Of a stretch of 64,000 nt of DNA, positions 18,663 through 27,803 are shown one piece after another. A program made the position numbers and the translations under genes. The stretch comes from Burkholderia multivorans ATCC BAA-247. Lineage in GTDB: Bacteria; Pseudomonadota; Gammaproteobacteria; Burkholderiales; Burkholderiaceae. The first letter of the stretch is position 1. Each line of letters begins with the position of its first letter. The stretch lies in assembly GCF_000959525.1 (NCBI RefSeq), contig NZ_CP009831.1:2108001-2172000 (forward strand), read 5' to 3'. The notes below the pieces were generated by a model. It saw nothing but the letters and a program-made list of their open reading frames with translations. It was not told where the DNA came from and made no database searches.

Positions 18663-19450
18663 ATGCGCGCGATGCGCTGCGCGGTACGCCGTCGGCGTCG
18701 CGGCCGTTCACGGCGCGCCGGCTCGTCGCGCCCGCGGCGCGCGCGGCCGCGCTCGCGCTGCTGCTCGTGCTGCTGCTGCGCCCGGCCTGGCTGCACGGCT
18801 GCTTCGCGCCGTTCGCCGACAACGGCGCTCCGGTGATCTACGATCGCGCAAGCCTGCTCGATCTCACGCTCGCGCATCTCGGTACGGTCGCGCTGTCGAG
18901 CGCGATCGGCACGCTGATCGCGGTCGCGGCCGGCATCGCCGTCACACGGCCGTTCGGCGCGGACTTCCTGCCGGTCGCACGCAGCATCGTCGACATCGGT
19001 CAGACCTTTCCGCCGGTCGCCGTGCTCGCGCTCGCGGTGCCGGCCGTCGGCTTCGGATTGAAGCCCGTGCTGATCGCACTCGTGCTGTACGGGCTGCTGC
19101 CCGTGTTCGAAAGCACGATCGCCGGGCTCGAGGACGTGCCGCGCGACGTCGTCGAAGCCGCGTGTGGAATGGGGATGAGCGGCTGGCAGCGGCTGATGTC
19201 GGTCGAGCTGCCGCTCGCGTTTCCGGTGATCGTCAACGGCATCCGGCTCGCGGTCGTGATCAATCTCGGCACTGCGACGATCGGCTCGACGGTCGCCGCG
19301 CGCGGGCTCGGCGACGTGATCATCGCCGGCCTGCAGACGTCGAACACCGCGTTCGTGCTGCAAGGCGGCGTGATCGTCGGGCTGCTCGCGGTGCTCGTCA
19401 GCGATGCGATCGGCGCGGTGGCGCGCATCGCGGCCGCGCGACGCGCGTAG
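18659..19450 (+). CDS. yehW: Osmoprotectant ABC transporter, short permease (YehW-like)
   Basis: This 263-residue inner-membrane protein has about six hydrophobic segments and the permease loop EAACGMGMSGWQRLMSVELP. It lacks the N-terminal extension of the first permease, as in the E. coli pair YehY/YehW. It is the last gene of the four-gene operon. The 194 bp behind it contain a short direct repeat GCATAACGCG (about 19451 and 19472) and no clear terminator. Confidence 0.9.
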   Translation: MNARDALRGTPSASRPFTARRLVAPAARAAALALLLVLLLRPAWLHGCFAPFADNGAPVIYDRASLLDLTLAHLGTVALSSAIGTLIAVAAGIAVTRPFGADFLPVARSIVDIGQTFPPVAVLALAVPAVGFGLKPVLIALVLYGLLPVFESTIAGLEDVPRDVVEAACGMGMSGWQRLMSVELPLAFPVIVNGIRLAVVINLGTATIGSTVAARGLGDVIIAGLQTSNTAFVLQGGVIVGLLAVLVSDAIGAVARIAAARRA

Positions 19451-19644
19451 CGCATAACGCGTGGTGCGTGGTGCATAACGCGTTGCGCGACGCGACCATT
19501 CGTCAGGACGCCGTTGGGTGTTCATGCAACCGGTTTAGCGCCGCCCGTCACACACCTACAGATCGCTTTCGTTCGAGCGCCGCTTCGAATGCGCGACGGA
19601 ATTGGCCGATATACTGTGCGCCTTCCGTTCTCCCCCATTCGCCC

Positions 19645-20304
19645 ATGCGACGGTTACTCTGGCTGATCGTGCTTTCGTTCGGCGTCGCGCACCAGGCGTC
19701 GGCGCAACCGGCATCGGCGCCGGCCGCGCCCGCTGCCGCGGACGTTGCGGCCGCATCGACCGCGCTGCCCGCATCCGACCCGCTCGCCGCCGCCGATCAG
19801 CCGAACGAAGCCAATCGGCGGATCACGGCGTATCTGACGAAGAAGTTCGGCGTCGCGAAGGAAAAGGCGATCAAGCTCGCGGACATCGTCAGCGCGACCG
19901 CGACGAAATATTCGCTGCCGCCGGCGCTCGTCTACGCGATCATCTCGATCGAATCGCGCTTCCAGGAAAAGGCGCGCGGCCAGCATGGCGCGACCGGGCT
20001 GATGCAGGTCGTGCCGGCCGCGCATCGCGGGCTGCTGCGCAACGTGACGGATCTGACCGAGCCGAACGCGAACGTCGAGGCCGGCTCGGCCATCCTGTCC
20101 GGCTATGTGAAAGCGGCCGGCGGCAACGTGCAGGCCGCGCTGAAGAGCTACGGCGGATCGAATGCGTATGCGGCGAAGGTGCTGCAGCGCGTCGATTCGT
20201 TCCGCTTCGTGCTCGAGCCGGCCGACGAGGCGAAAGCCGGCAGCGATGCGAAGGCGCGCATGGTGCCGGTCGGCGATTCGTCGCCGGCGCCGCGCAAGCC
20301 GTAA
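19645..20304 (+). CDS. Lytic murein transglycosylase (SLT family)
   Basis: This 219-residue exported protein has a signal peptide ending at about residue 20 (HQASA) and an Ala/Pro-rich linker to residue 50. A transglycosylase domain follows, with catalytic Glu103 in ISIESRF and the GATGLMQV motif. Such enzymes cleave peptidoglycan between MurNAc and GlcNAc in the periplasm. The protein is small for a stand-alone SLT enzyme, which is common for MltE/RlpA-size or secretion-associated members. It is not in an operon with its neighbours. Confidence 0.88.
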   Translation: MRRLLWLIVLSFGVAHQASAQPASAPAAPAAADVAAASTALPASDPLAAADQPNEANRRITAYLTKKFGVAKEKAIKLADIVSATATKYSLPPALVYAIISIESRFQEKARGQHGATGLMQVVPAAHRGLLRNVTDLTEPNANVEAGSAILSGYVKAAGGNVQAALKSYGGSNAYAAKVLQRVDSFRFVLEPADEAKAGSDAKARMVPVGDSSPAPRKP

Positions 20305-20413
20305 GCGGGCGCCGCGCGAATCACGGAGCAGGCAGGCAAGGATAAAGCGCTGTCGGCGCGACGCCACAACATACCTACGAAAATATCGGCATTACAGGCG
20401 CACCAATGCAGAA

Positions 20414-20450
20414 CGGCCCATTGTTCCGATATTTCAGGAACAACGGGCCG
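20414..20450. repeat. Palindrome A: 14-bp stem with loop GATATTTCA
   Basis: Arms of 14 nt (20414-20427 and 20437-20450) pair with a single A-C mismatch around the 9-nt loop GATATTTCA. It lies between the convergent transglycosylase and folB genes. It shares core and loop with the next palindrome 18 bp away. Confidence 0.85.
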
Positions 20451-20468
20451 CTTCCCGTCGGTCGCATC

Positions 20469-20495
20469 GATTATTCCGATATTCCAGGAATAATC
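20469..20495. repeat. Palindrome B: 9-bp stem with loop GATATTCCA
   Basis: Arms GATTATTCC and GGAATAATC pair perfectly around the loop GATATTCCA. The core TTCCGATATT(T/C)CAGGAA is the same as in palindrome A although the outer stems differ, so the loop is conserved along with the closing TTCC/GGAA. It could serve as a terminator for folB or belong to a dispersed repeat family. Confidence 0.85.
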
Positions 20496-20514
20496 CCGCC
20501 CGCACCGCCAGCGC

Positions 20515-20955
20515 TCAGATCTGCCCGGCCGCGCCCGTCCACCGCAGGTAATCGCCGCGCGTCCAGTCGAGCGACACGCCGACGCGCTTCGTGCCCGGCC
20601 GGATCTTCGGCTTGTGCACCGACAGCGTCAGCGATTCGAGGGCGGGCCATTCGCGAAACGACAGTGCCGCGATGTCGGCGACGAGCGTCTCGAGCAAGCG
20701 CGTATGCGGCTTGTGCGCGAGATACGACGCGATCCGCGCGCAGTAGCCGTCGTAATCGATCCACTCGCCCTGCTCGCTCGGCTCGCAGCGATACTCGAGC
20801 CGCGCATCGATCACGATCGGCTGCGGCGCCTCGTGCTCGTGCGCGTGAATGCCGACGCGCGCGGGCACCTTCAGTTCGTCGACGAACACGCTCCAGCCGC
20901 GCCCGCGCAGGCGCGGTCCGTCGACCGCCGCGAACGGTTCGTCGAACGGCTTCAT
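20515..20955 (-). CDS. folB: Dihydroneopterin aldolase-family protein in the sarcosine operon
   Basis: This 146-residue protein fits the FolB fold: it has the motif ARVGIHAHEHEAPQP near residue 33 and the family ending LTLSVHKP. FolB cleaves dihydroneopterin to 6-hydroxymethyl-dihydropterin in folate synthesis. The start ATG overlaps the soxG stop codon by 4 bp, so it is the last gene of the sarcosine oxidase operon. That setting suggests a role in keeping tetrahydrofolate available, because sarcosine oxidase passes the methyl group of sarcosine to THF. The N-terminal 20 residues before the fold are extra and poorly conserved-looking. Confidence 0.82.
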   Translation of the reverse strand: MKPFDEPFAAVDGPRLRGRGWSVFVDELKVPARVGIHAHEHEAPQPIVIDARLEYRCEPSEQGEWIDYDGYCARIASYLAHKPHTRLLETLVADIAALSFREWPALESLTLSVHKPKIRPGTKRVGVSLDWTRGDYLRWTGAAGQI

Positions 20956-21584
20956 GATGCGAGCGGCGCCGCGGCGTCGAGCATGATGCGCACGAAATAG
21001 TCGGCGAAGCTGCGGCGCACGACGATCTCGTACGACGCGTCGCCGGTCGGGATCAGCACGATCGACGCCTTGAAGTAGTGCGACTGCGCGCACTGGCCCG
21101 GCTTCAGCACGCGCGGATGCAGATCGAGCGGGCAGCCGCGTGCGAGCACGTCGCGCACGCGCTCGCCGCCGATCTCGACGACCGTGTAGCCGCTGCCGAC
21201 GTCGACCGCCGCCGCATACGAACCCTGCACGGCCTCGGCGAGCTGCGCTTCGAGCACGCCGGCCTGCACGGGCCCGTTCGAGCGCACGAGCCATTCGTCG
21301 GGACCGAGCCACAGCACGTCGTAGTCGGCGCTGCGCGCGACGGTGTTCGGCTCGGCCGGCGGCCGGCAGCCGACCACGCGCTCGAACGCGCCGACGAACG
21401 CCGGATCGCTCAGCTCACCGCGCACGTTCACGAGATCGAGGAACGGCCGCTCGCGCAGCGTGAACTTCTTCGAGGCGCGCGCCTGATGCGTTTTCAGCAG
21501 GTCGGCCGCGCCGACGAACGGCGACTCGAGCCGCACGCTGCCCGTGCCCGCCACCGGCGTCTGGTTTCTGGTCTCATTCCACAT
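20952..21584 (-). CDS. soxG: Heterotetrameric sarcosine oxidase, gamma subunit
   Basis: This 210-residue protein resembles the gamma subunit of heterotetrameric sarcosine oxidase and the glycine cleavage T-protein fold (DVLWLGPDEWLV, AVDVGSGYTVVEI). Its start overlaps the 3' end of soxA by 11 bp and its end overlaps folB by 4 bp. It packs against the alpha subunit. In known enzymes it carries no cofactor of its own. Confidence 0.92.
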   Translation of the reverse strand: MWNETRNQTPVAGTGSVRLESPFVGAADLLKTHQARASKKFTLRERPFLDLVNVRGELSDPAFVGAFERVVGCRPPAEPNTVARSADYDVLWLGPDEWLVRSNGPVQAGVLEAQLAEAVQGSYAAAVDVGSGYTVVEIGGERVRDVLARGCPLDLHPRVLKPGQCAQSHYFKASIVLIPTGDASYEIVVRRSFADYFVRIMLDAAAPLAS

Positions 21585-24500
21585 GCTGGCGCACCCCTTC
21601 CGTATCGTAGAAAACCGGGCTCGAGATCTTCGCGGTGACGCGCTTGCCGTTGGCCAGCGGAATCACGACGCTCTCGCCCATCTTGTTCAATCCGCCCTTC
21701 ACCACTGCCAGCGCGATCGAGCGCTTCAGGATCGGGCTGTAGTAGCTCGACGTCACGTGGCCGATCATCGGCGTCGGTTCGACCGTCGAAATCTGCGTGT
21801 CCTTCGCGACGATCTGGGCGCCTTCCGGCAGCACGAACTGCTCGTCCTCGGTCAGCAGGCCGACGAACTGCTTGCGGCCTTCCTTCGCCGTGTCCGAACG
21901 CGACAGCGAACGCTTGCCGAGGAAGTCCTTCGACTTCGCGACGAGCCCGCCCATCCCGAGGTCGTACGGCGTGACCGAGCCGTCCGTGTCCTGACCGACG
22001 ATGATGTAGCCCTTCTCCGCACGCAGCACATGCATCGTCTCGGTGCCGTACGGCGTGATGTCGAACTCGGCGCCCGCCGCCATCAGCGCTTCCCACACCG
22101 CGCGGCCCGCATTGGCCGGCACGTTGACTTCGTACGCGAGTTCGCCGGAGAAGCTGATCCGCATCACGCGCGCCTTCACGCCCGCGACGGTGCCGTTCCG
22201 GTAGCTCATGAACGGGAACGCTTCGTTGCCGAAGTCGATGTCCTGGCAGACCTTCTGCACGACCTTGCGGCTCTTCGGGCCGACCACCGCGAACGTCGCC
22301 CAGTGATCGGTGACGGACGCGAGGCGCACCTTCATGTCGGGCCATTCCGTCTGCAGCCAGCGCTCGAGCCACGTGAGCACGCGCGCGGCGCCGCCCGTCG
22401 TCGTCGTCATCATGAAGTGCTGATCGGCGAGGCGCACCGTCACGCCGTCGTCGAACACCATGCCGTTTTCGTCGAGCATCAGCCCGTAGCGGCACTTGCC
22501 GACCTCGAGCTTGTTCCACGGGTTCGTGTACATCCAGTTCAGCAGCTTCACCGCATCGGGGCCCTGGATGTCGATCTTGCCGAGCGTCGAGGCATCGAGA
22601 ATGCCGACGCTGTTGCGCACCGCGAGACATTCGCGCTTCACGGCCGCATGCAGATCCTCGCCCTTCTTCGGGAAGTACCACGGGCGCTTCCAGTTGCCGA
22701 CGTCCTCGAACATCGCGCCGTGCTCGACGTGCCATTCGTGCACGCAGGTCTTGCGGATCGGATCGAGGAAGTCGCCGAGCTCGCGGCCCGCGAACGTGCC
22801 GAACGACACGGGCGTGTAGTTCGGGCGGAACGTCGTCGTGCCCGTTTCCGGAATCGTCTTGCCGAGCGCCTGCGCGAGAATCGCCATCCCGTTGATGTTG
22901 CCGAGCTTGCCCTGATCGGTGCCGAAGCCCATCGCGGTATAGCGCTTCACGTGCTCGATCGACTCGAAGCCTTCACGTGCGGCCAGCAGGATGTCCGCCG
23001 CCGACACATCGTTCTGGAAGTCGACGAACTGCTTCGGCCCGCGCGCGGCGGCCTCGCGGCTGCCGACGAGCCAGAGCGGCTGCAGTGCGCCTTCGACCGT
23101 TTCGGCAACCTGCGGCGCCACCGGGCGCTGCGCGGCCGTGAAACCGGCCGCTTTCGCCGCTTCCGCACCGGCGTCGAGCGCGAGGCGCAGTGCGCGCGCC
23201 AGCCCGAACTCGCCGGCGGCCGCGCCGACGCTCGCCTCGGCCTGCACCGGCTTGCCGGGCAGGAAGCACGCCTTCTCGTCGCTCCAGCACGCCTTGCCGC
23301 CCGACTGCGCGAACAGGTGCAGCACGGGGCTGAAGCCGCCCGACATCGCGAGGAGGTCGCACGGCAGCGTCTGCAGCTTGCCGCCGGTCTGGCCGTTCGT
23401 ATAGGACGCGACGTCGACCGACGATACGCGCCACTTGCCCGAGGCGGCCGTCACGACCGTCCCGCTCATCACCGTCACGCCCTGCCGCTTCGCGGCGGCC
23501 GGCAGCGCGCCGTTCGACGACGCGCGCGAATCGACGATCGTCACCTTCGCGCCGCAGGCCTTCAGATCGAGCGCGGTCTGGTACGCACGGTCGTTGTTCG
23601 TGAACACGACCGCATTGCGCCCCGGCAGCACGCCGAAGCGATGAATGTAGGTCGACACCGCGCCGGCCAGCATCACGCCGGGCAGATCGTTGTTGCCGAA
23701 TACGATCGGCCGCTCGTGCGCGCCGGTCGCGAGAATCACGCGCTTCGCACGCACCTTCCACAGCAGTTCGCGCGTGCCCTTGCGCATCGACACCGGCAGG
23801 TGATCGGTCAGGCGCTGCGTGATCGTCACGAGGTTGTGATCCTGATAGCCGAACGCGGTGCTGCGCGACAGGATCGTCACGTCCGGCAGCTTGCGCAGCT
23901 CGGCCTCGATCTTCTCGACCCATTGCAGCGCCGGCTTGCCGTCGATCTCCGCACGGCACGACAGCAGGCTGCCGCCGAGCTCGCGCTGATCGTCGACGAG
24001 CATCACGCGCGCACCGGCCGTCGCCGCCGCGTGCGCAGCGGCGAGACCCGACGGGCCACCGCCGACCACGAGCACGTCGCAATGCGCGTAGCACTTGTCG
24101 TAGCGATCGGCGTCGAGCGTGTCGGGCGCCTTGCCGAGGCCGGCCGCCTCGCGGATCTTCTCTTCATACTTCGGCCACATCTTGCGCGGCCACATGAAGG
24201 TCTTGTAGTAGAAACCGGCGGGCAGGAAACGCGACAGCTTCTGGTTGATCGCGTATTTGTCGTTCTCGAGCGACGGCTCCGCATTCACGCTCGTCGCGAC
24301 GAGCCCCTGATACAGCTCGATCTCGGTCGCGCGCGCATTCGGCACCGTGTACGGGCCCGACTCGAGCTGCACGACGGCATTCGGTTCCTCGACGCCGGCC
24401 GTCACGATCCCGCGCGGACGGTGATACTTGAAGCTGCGCGCAACGAAGTGCACGCCGTTCGCGAGCAGTGCGGACGCGAGCGTGTCGCCCTGGAAGCCCT

Positions 24501-24585
24501 GATACGTGCGTCCGTTGAACGTGAACGTCAGCGGAATCGCGCGATTGATGCGGCCACCGGTGCCGAGGCGGTCTTTCTGGCTCAT
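21574..24585 (-). CDS. soxA: Heterotetrameric sarcosine oxidase, alpha subunit
   Basis: This 1003-residue flavoprotein begins MSQKDRLGTGGRINR; the ATG overlaps the soxD stop (ATGA). The N-terminus has a 2Fe-2S ferredoxin-like fold region (TFTFNGRTYQGFQGDTLASA). A dinucleotide-binding domain with VVGGGPSGLAAA follows near residue 175. The C-terminal 400 residues are an aminomethyltransferase-like domain that binds tetrahydrofolate (FSGELAYEVNVPA). The complex demethylates sarcosine to glycine and delivers 5,10-methylene-THF when folate is present. Confidence 0.95.
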   Translation of the reverse strand: MSQKDRLGTGGRINRAIPLTFTFNGRTYQGFQGDTLASALLANGVHFVARSFKYHRPRGIVTAGVEEPNAVVQLESGPYTVPNARATEIELYQGLVATSVNAEPSLENDKYAINQKLSRFLPAGFYYKTFMWPRKMWPKYEEKIREAAGLGKAPDTLDADRYDKCYAHCDVLVVGGGPSGLAAAHAAATAGARVMLVDDQRELGGSLLSCRAEIDGKPALQWVEKIEAELRKLPDVTILSRSTAFGYQDHNLVTITQRLTDHLPVSMRKGTRELLWKVRAKRVILATGAHERPIVFGNNDLPGVMLAGAVSTYIHRFGVLPGRNAVVFTNNDRAYQTALDLKACGAKVTIVDSRASSNGALPAAAKRQGVTVMSGTVVTAASGKWRVSSVDVASYTNGQTGGKLQTLPCDLLAMSGGFSPVLHLFAQSGGKACWSDEKACFLPGKPVQAEASVGAAAGEFGLARALRLALDAGAEAAKAAGFTAAQRPVAPQVAETVEGALQPLWLVGSREAAARGPKQFVDFQNDVSAADILLAAREGFESIEHVKRYTAMGFGTDQGKLGNINGMAILAQALGKTIPETGTTTFRPNYTPVSFGTFAGRELGDFLDPIRKTCVHEWHVEHGAMFEDVGNWKRPWYFPKKGEDLHAAVKRECLAVRNSVGILDASTLGKIDIQGPDAVKLLNWMYTNPWNKLEVGKCRYGLMLDENGMVFDDGVTVRLADQHFMMTTTTGGAARVLTWLERWLQTEWPDMKVRLASVTDHWATFAVVGPKSRKVVQKVCQDIDFGNEAFPFMSYRNGTVAGVKARVMRISFSGELAYEVNVPANAGRAVWEALMAAGAEFDITPYGTETMHVLRAEKGYIIVGQDTDGSVTPYDLGMGGLVAKSKDFLGKRSLSRSDTAKEGRKQFVGLLTEDEQFVLPEGAQIVAKDTQISTVEPTPMIGHVTSSYYSPILKRSIALAVVKGGLNKMGESVVIPLANGKRVTAKISSPVFYDTEGVRQHVE

Positions 24586-24881
24586 TTGCTCGTGCCCTCT
24601 TCGTGTGCGTTGCCGGCGGTTGCCCCGCCGAACTTCTCGTAGCTCTTGATTTCGTACGTGACGGTGTCGCGCGTGACCTTGAACCAGCGGCGGCAGCCCT
24701 GCGTGTGCAGCCATTGCTCCTTGTGGAGCCCGCGCTTGTTCTCGCGCATGAACACGTACTCGCCCCACTCGCGGTCGGTCATCGTTTCATTCGCGACCGG
24801 GCGCACGATGTCGGCTTCGCCGCCGCACGTGAACTCGGATTCGGCGCGCGGCCCGCACCACGGACATTCGATCAGCAACAT
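24582..24881 (-). CDS. soxD: Heterotetrameric sarcosine oxidase, delta subunit
   Basis: This 99-residue protein has the zinc-binding pattern of SoxD: Cys6 and Cys9 in ECPWCG, His59 and Cys63 in LHTQGCRRWF. It is a small structural subunit of the oxidase. It lies 16 bp behind soxB and overlaps soxA by 4 bp. Confidence 0.94.
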   Translation of the reverse strand: MLLIECPWCGPRAESEFTCGGEADIVRPVANETMTDREWGEYVFMRENKRGLHKEQWLHTQGCRRWFKVTRDTVTYEIKSYEKFGGATAGNAHEEGTSK

Positions 24882-24897
24882 GTTGGTTTCTCCTCGT

Positions 24898-26142
24898 TCA
24901 GTGCGCGACGGCGGCGGCGCCGTGTTCGTCGATCAGGTGGCCGGTGTAGAAGCGGTCGAGCGAGAACGGCGCGTTCAGGGGATGCGGTTCGTCGCGAGCG
25001 ATCGTATGGGCGAACACCCAGCCCGAGCCCGGCGTCGCCTTGAAGCCGCCCGTCCCCCAGCCGCAGTTGAAATACAGCCCCTTCACGTCGGTCTTGCTGA
25101 TGATCGGGCAGGCGTCCGGCGACACGTCGACGATGCCGCCCCACTGACGGTTCATGCGCACGCGCGAGAACACCGGGAACATTTCGACGATCGCCTGCAG
25201 CGTGCCTTCGATGATGTGGAAGCTGCCGCGCTGGCCGAAGCCCGTGTATTGGTCGATGCCCGCGCCGATCACGAGGTCGCCCTTGTCGGACTGGCTGATG
25301 TACGCGTGCACGGCGTTCGACATGATCACCGAGTTGACGACCGGCTTGATCGGCTCGGACACGAGCGCCTGCAGCGGATGGCTTTCGATCGGCAGCCGCA
25401 CGCCGGCCATGTCGGCGAGCGTCGTCGTGTTGCCGGCCGCGACCACCGCGACCTTCTTCGCCTTGATGAAGCCCTTGACCGTGTCGACGCCGACCACCGC
25501 GCCGCCTTCGCGGCGAATGCCGGTGACCTGGCAGTTCTGGATGATGTCGACGCCCGCGCGGTCCGCGCCGCGCGCGAAGCCCCATGCGACGGCGTCGTGA
25601 CGCGCGACGCCCGCGCGACGCTGGATCGATGCGCCGAGCACCGGATAGCGGCTGTTCAGGTTGATCGTCGGCTCGATTTCCTTCACCTGTGCGGGCGTCA
25701 GGAATTCCGCATCGACGCCGTTGAGCCGGTTCGCGTTCACGCGGCGCTCGGTGTCGCGCACGTCCTGCAGCGTGTGCGCGAGGTTCATCACGCCGCGCTG
25801 GCTGAACATCACGTTGTAGTTGAGGTCCTGCGACAGCCCTTCCCAGAGCTTCATCGCCTTCTCGTACAGCGCGGCCGATTCGTCCCACAGATAGTTCGAG
25901 CGCACGATCGTCGTGTTGCGCGCGGTGTTGCCGCCGCCGATCCAGCCTTTCTCGAGAATCGCGACGTTCGTGATCCCGTGCTCCTTCGCGAGGTAGTACG
26001 CGGTCGCGAGCCCGTGCCCGCCGCCGCCGACGATCACGACGTCGTACTCACGCTTGGGCTCGGGGCTCTTCCATTGCTTCTCCCAGTTCTCGTGATACGA
26101 GAGGCCGTTGCGGAACAGGCTGAATATCGAGTAGCGGCTCAT
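24898..26142 (-). CDS. soxB: Heterotetrameric sarcosine oxidase, beta subunit
   Basis: This 414-residue flavoprotein carries the sarcosine oxidation site. The FAD-binding motif VIVGGGGHG spans residues 36-44. His182 in VARHDAVAW is at the place where family members attach FMN covalently. The N-terminal [13 protein letters not shown] is typical of SoxB. It follows sdaA by 15 bp and precedes soxD by 16 bp, so it belongs to one operon. Confidence 0.95.
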   Translation of the reverse strand: MSRYSIFSLFRNGLSYHENWEKQWKSPEPKREYDVVIVGGGGHGLATAYYLAKEHGITNVAILEKGWIGGGNTARNTTIVRSNYLWDESAALYEKAMKLWEGLSQDLNYNVMFSQRGVMNLAHTLQDVRDTERRVNANRLNGVDAEFLTPAQVKEIEPTINLNSRYPVLGASIQRRAGVARHDAVAWGFARGADRAGVDIIQNCQVTGIRREGGAVVGVDTVKGFIKAKKVAVVAAGNTTTLADMAGVRLPIESHPLQALVSEPIKPVVNSVIMSNAVHAYISQSDKGDLVIGAGIDQYTGFGQRGSFHIIEGTLQAIVEMFPVFSRVRMNRQWGGIVDVSPDACPIISKTDVKGLYFNCGWGTGGFKATPGSGWVFAHTIARDEPHPLNAPFSLDRFYTGHLIDEHGAAAVAH

Positions 26143-26157
26143 GTTGATGGTCCTTCG

Positions 26158-27543
26158 TTAGCATTCGATGACGTTCACGGCCAGACCGCCGCGCGACGTT
26201 TCCTTGTATTTCGTCTTCATGTCGGCGCCCGTCTCGCGCATCGTCTTGATGACCGAGTCGAGCGACACGTAGTGCTGACCGTTGCCCTTCAGCGCCATGC
26301 GCGACGCGTTCAGCGCCTTGATCGCGCCCATCGCGTTGCGCTCGATGCACGGGATCTGCACGAGCCCGCCGACCGGGTCGCAGGTCATCCCGAGGTTGTG
26401 CTCCATGCCGATTTCGGCGGCGTTCTCGACCTGGTCCGGCGTGCCGCCCATCACGGCCGCGAGCGCGGCCGCGGCCATCGAGCATGCGACGCCGACTTCG
26501 CCCTGGCAACCGACTTCCGCGCCGGAGATCGACGCGGTTTCCTTGTAGATGATTCCGATCGCCGCGGCGGTCAGCAGGAATTCGACGATGCCCGCCTCGT
26601 TCGAGCCCGGCACGAACTTCACGTAGTAGTGCAGCACGGCCGGAATCACGCCTGCCGCGCCGTTGGTCGGCGCGGTGACGACGCGCCCGCCCGCCGCGTT
26701 CTCCTCGTTGACGGCCATCGCATAGAGGTTGACCCAGTCGAGCATCGACAACGGATCGCGCAGCGATTCCTCGGAGCGCGCACGCAGCCGCGCATTCAGT
26801 TCGGCCGCGCGGCGCTTGACGCGCATCGGGCCCGGCAGATCGCCCTCGACCTTGCAGCCGCGCTCGACGCAGGCGGCCATCGTGCGCCAGATCGCGAGCA
26901 GCCCCGCACGCACTTCGTCTTCCGGACGCAGCGCGCATTCGTTGCGCATCATCAGCTCGGCGATCGACAGCCCGTGCTCGCGGCACTGGCGCATCAGGTC
27001 GTCGCCGGTGCGAAACGGATACGGCACCTCGGCCGCCGCGCGCACGCCGTTGACGCGATCGCCGTCGCGGTTCACGACGAAGCCGCCGCCGATCGAGTAA
27101 TACTCCTTCTCGACGAGCAGTTGACCGTGTTCGTCGAACGCCTGGAAGCGCATGCCGTTCGGGTGCACGATGCTCGTGCCCGTCATCAGCTTCCGGTAGA
27201 AGCCGATGTGCTCCTTCTCATCGAAGCGGATCGTCTGCTTGCCGAGCAGCGACAGCGACTTCTCGGCGCGGATCGCGGCGAGGCGCGGCTCGATCAGATC
27301 CGGATCGATCGTGTCCGGCAGATGGCCCTCGAGGCCGAGCAGCACGGCCTTGTCGGTGCCGTGGCCCTTGCCCGTGGCGCCGAGCGAGCCGTACAGCTCG
27401 ACGCGCACGCGGCGCACGAAGCCGAGCAGGTTCGCGTCCTCCACGTGCGACGCGAAGCGGCACGCCGCGATCATCGGTCCGACCGTATGCGAACTGGACG
27501 GTCCGATGCCGATCTTGAACAGGTCGAAAACGCTGACGTTCAT
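26158..27543 (-). CDS. sdaA: L-serine ammonia-lyase (iron-sulfur type)
   Basis: This 461-residue fused alpha/beta L-serine dehydratase converts L-serine to pyruvate and ammonia with a 4Fe-4S cluster. It begins [20 protein letters not shown], the family hallmark, after an AGAGGAA ribosome binding site. Cluster cysteines are visible in [13 protein letters not shown] and [10 protein letters not shown]. It is the first gene of the operon with soxBDAG. In the glycine betaine route, glycine and methylene-THF from sarcosine can be combined to serine by GlyA, so this enzyme finishes the path to pyruvate. Confidence 0.95.
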   Translation of the reverse strand: MNVSVFDLFKIGIGPSSSHTVGPMIAACRFASHVEDANLLGFVRRVRVELYGSLGATGKGHGTDKAVLLGLEGHLPDTIDPDLIEPRLAAIRAEKSLSLLGKQTIRFDEKEHIGFYRKLMTGTSIVHPNGMRFQAFDEHGQLLVEKEYYSIGGGFVVNRDGDRVNGVRAAAEVPYPFRTGDDLMRQCREHGLSIAELMMRNECALRPEDEVRAGLLAIWRTMAACVERGCKVEGDLPGPMRVKRRAAELNARLRARSEESLRDPLSMLDWVNLYAMAVNEENAAGGRVVTAPTNGAAGVIPAVLHYYVKFVPGSNEAGIVEFLLTAAAIGIIYKETASISGAEVGCQGEVGVACSMAAAALAAVMGGTPDQVENAAEIGMEHNLGMTCDPVGGLVQIPCIERNAMGAIKALNASRMALKGNGQHYVSLDSVIKTMRETGADMKTKYKETSRGGLAVNVIEC

Positions 27544-27606
27544 CTGGCTTCCTCTGGATGGCACTGCAAAGTGACGTTGGACGCCAGTACATCAAAGCGT
27601 AAAATC

Positions 27607-27634
27607 CGCCGATAGAACAAAAACGGCATCGGCG
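27607..27634. promoter_or_regulatory. Inverted repeat in the sdaA-sox / regulator divergent gap
   Basis: Arms CGCCGAT (27607-27613) and ATCGGCG (27628-27634) are separated by 14 bp, two helical turns centre to centre. It lies between the sox operon and the divergent GlxA-type regulator gene and is a candidate operator for that regulator. Not confirmed by any second copy. Confidence 0.4.
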
Positions 27635-27803
27635 TGGGATAGCGCCGCCAAGCGCTCGGCCGCCCGGCCCGAAAGTGCGTTTTGGCGATGGTTCGCGACG
27701 AAAAACCACAAGTCCGGCCGCGTCCGCATCGCGCGGCCGCGCGCCGGTTGCCGTATCCTGAACAGCGTGAGACCGCCCGCCCGGCGTAACGAGATTTGCC
27801 GCA

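Noticed and set aside
21544-24642. 1032-residue plus-strand open frame opposite soxA
   Set aside because: Same reason: the minus strand encodes a full sarcosine oxidase alpha subunit with its motifs and operon overlaps.
27544-27803. Possible glycine riboswitch upstream of sdaA
   Set aside because: The region lacks the conserved paired helices of glycine aptamers; only a simple inverted repeat is seen.
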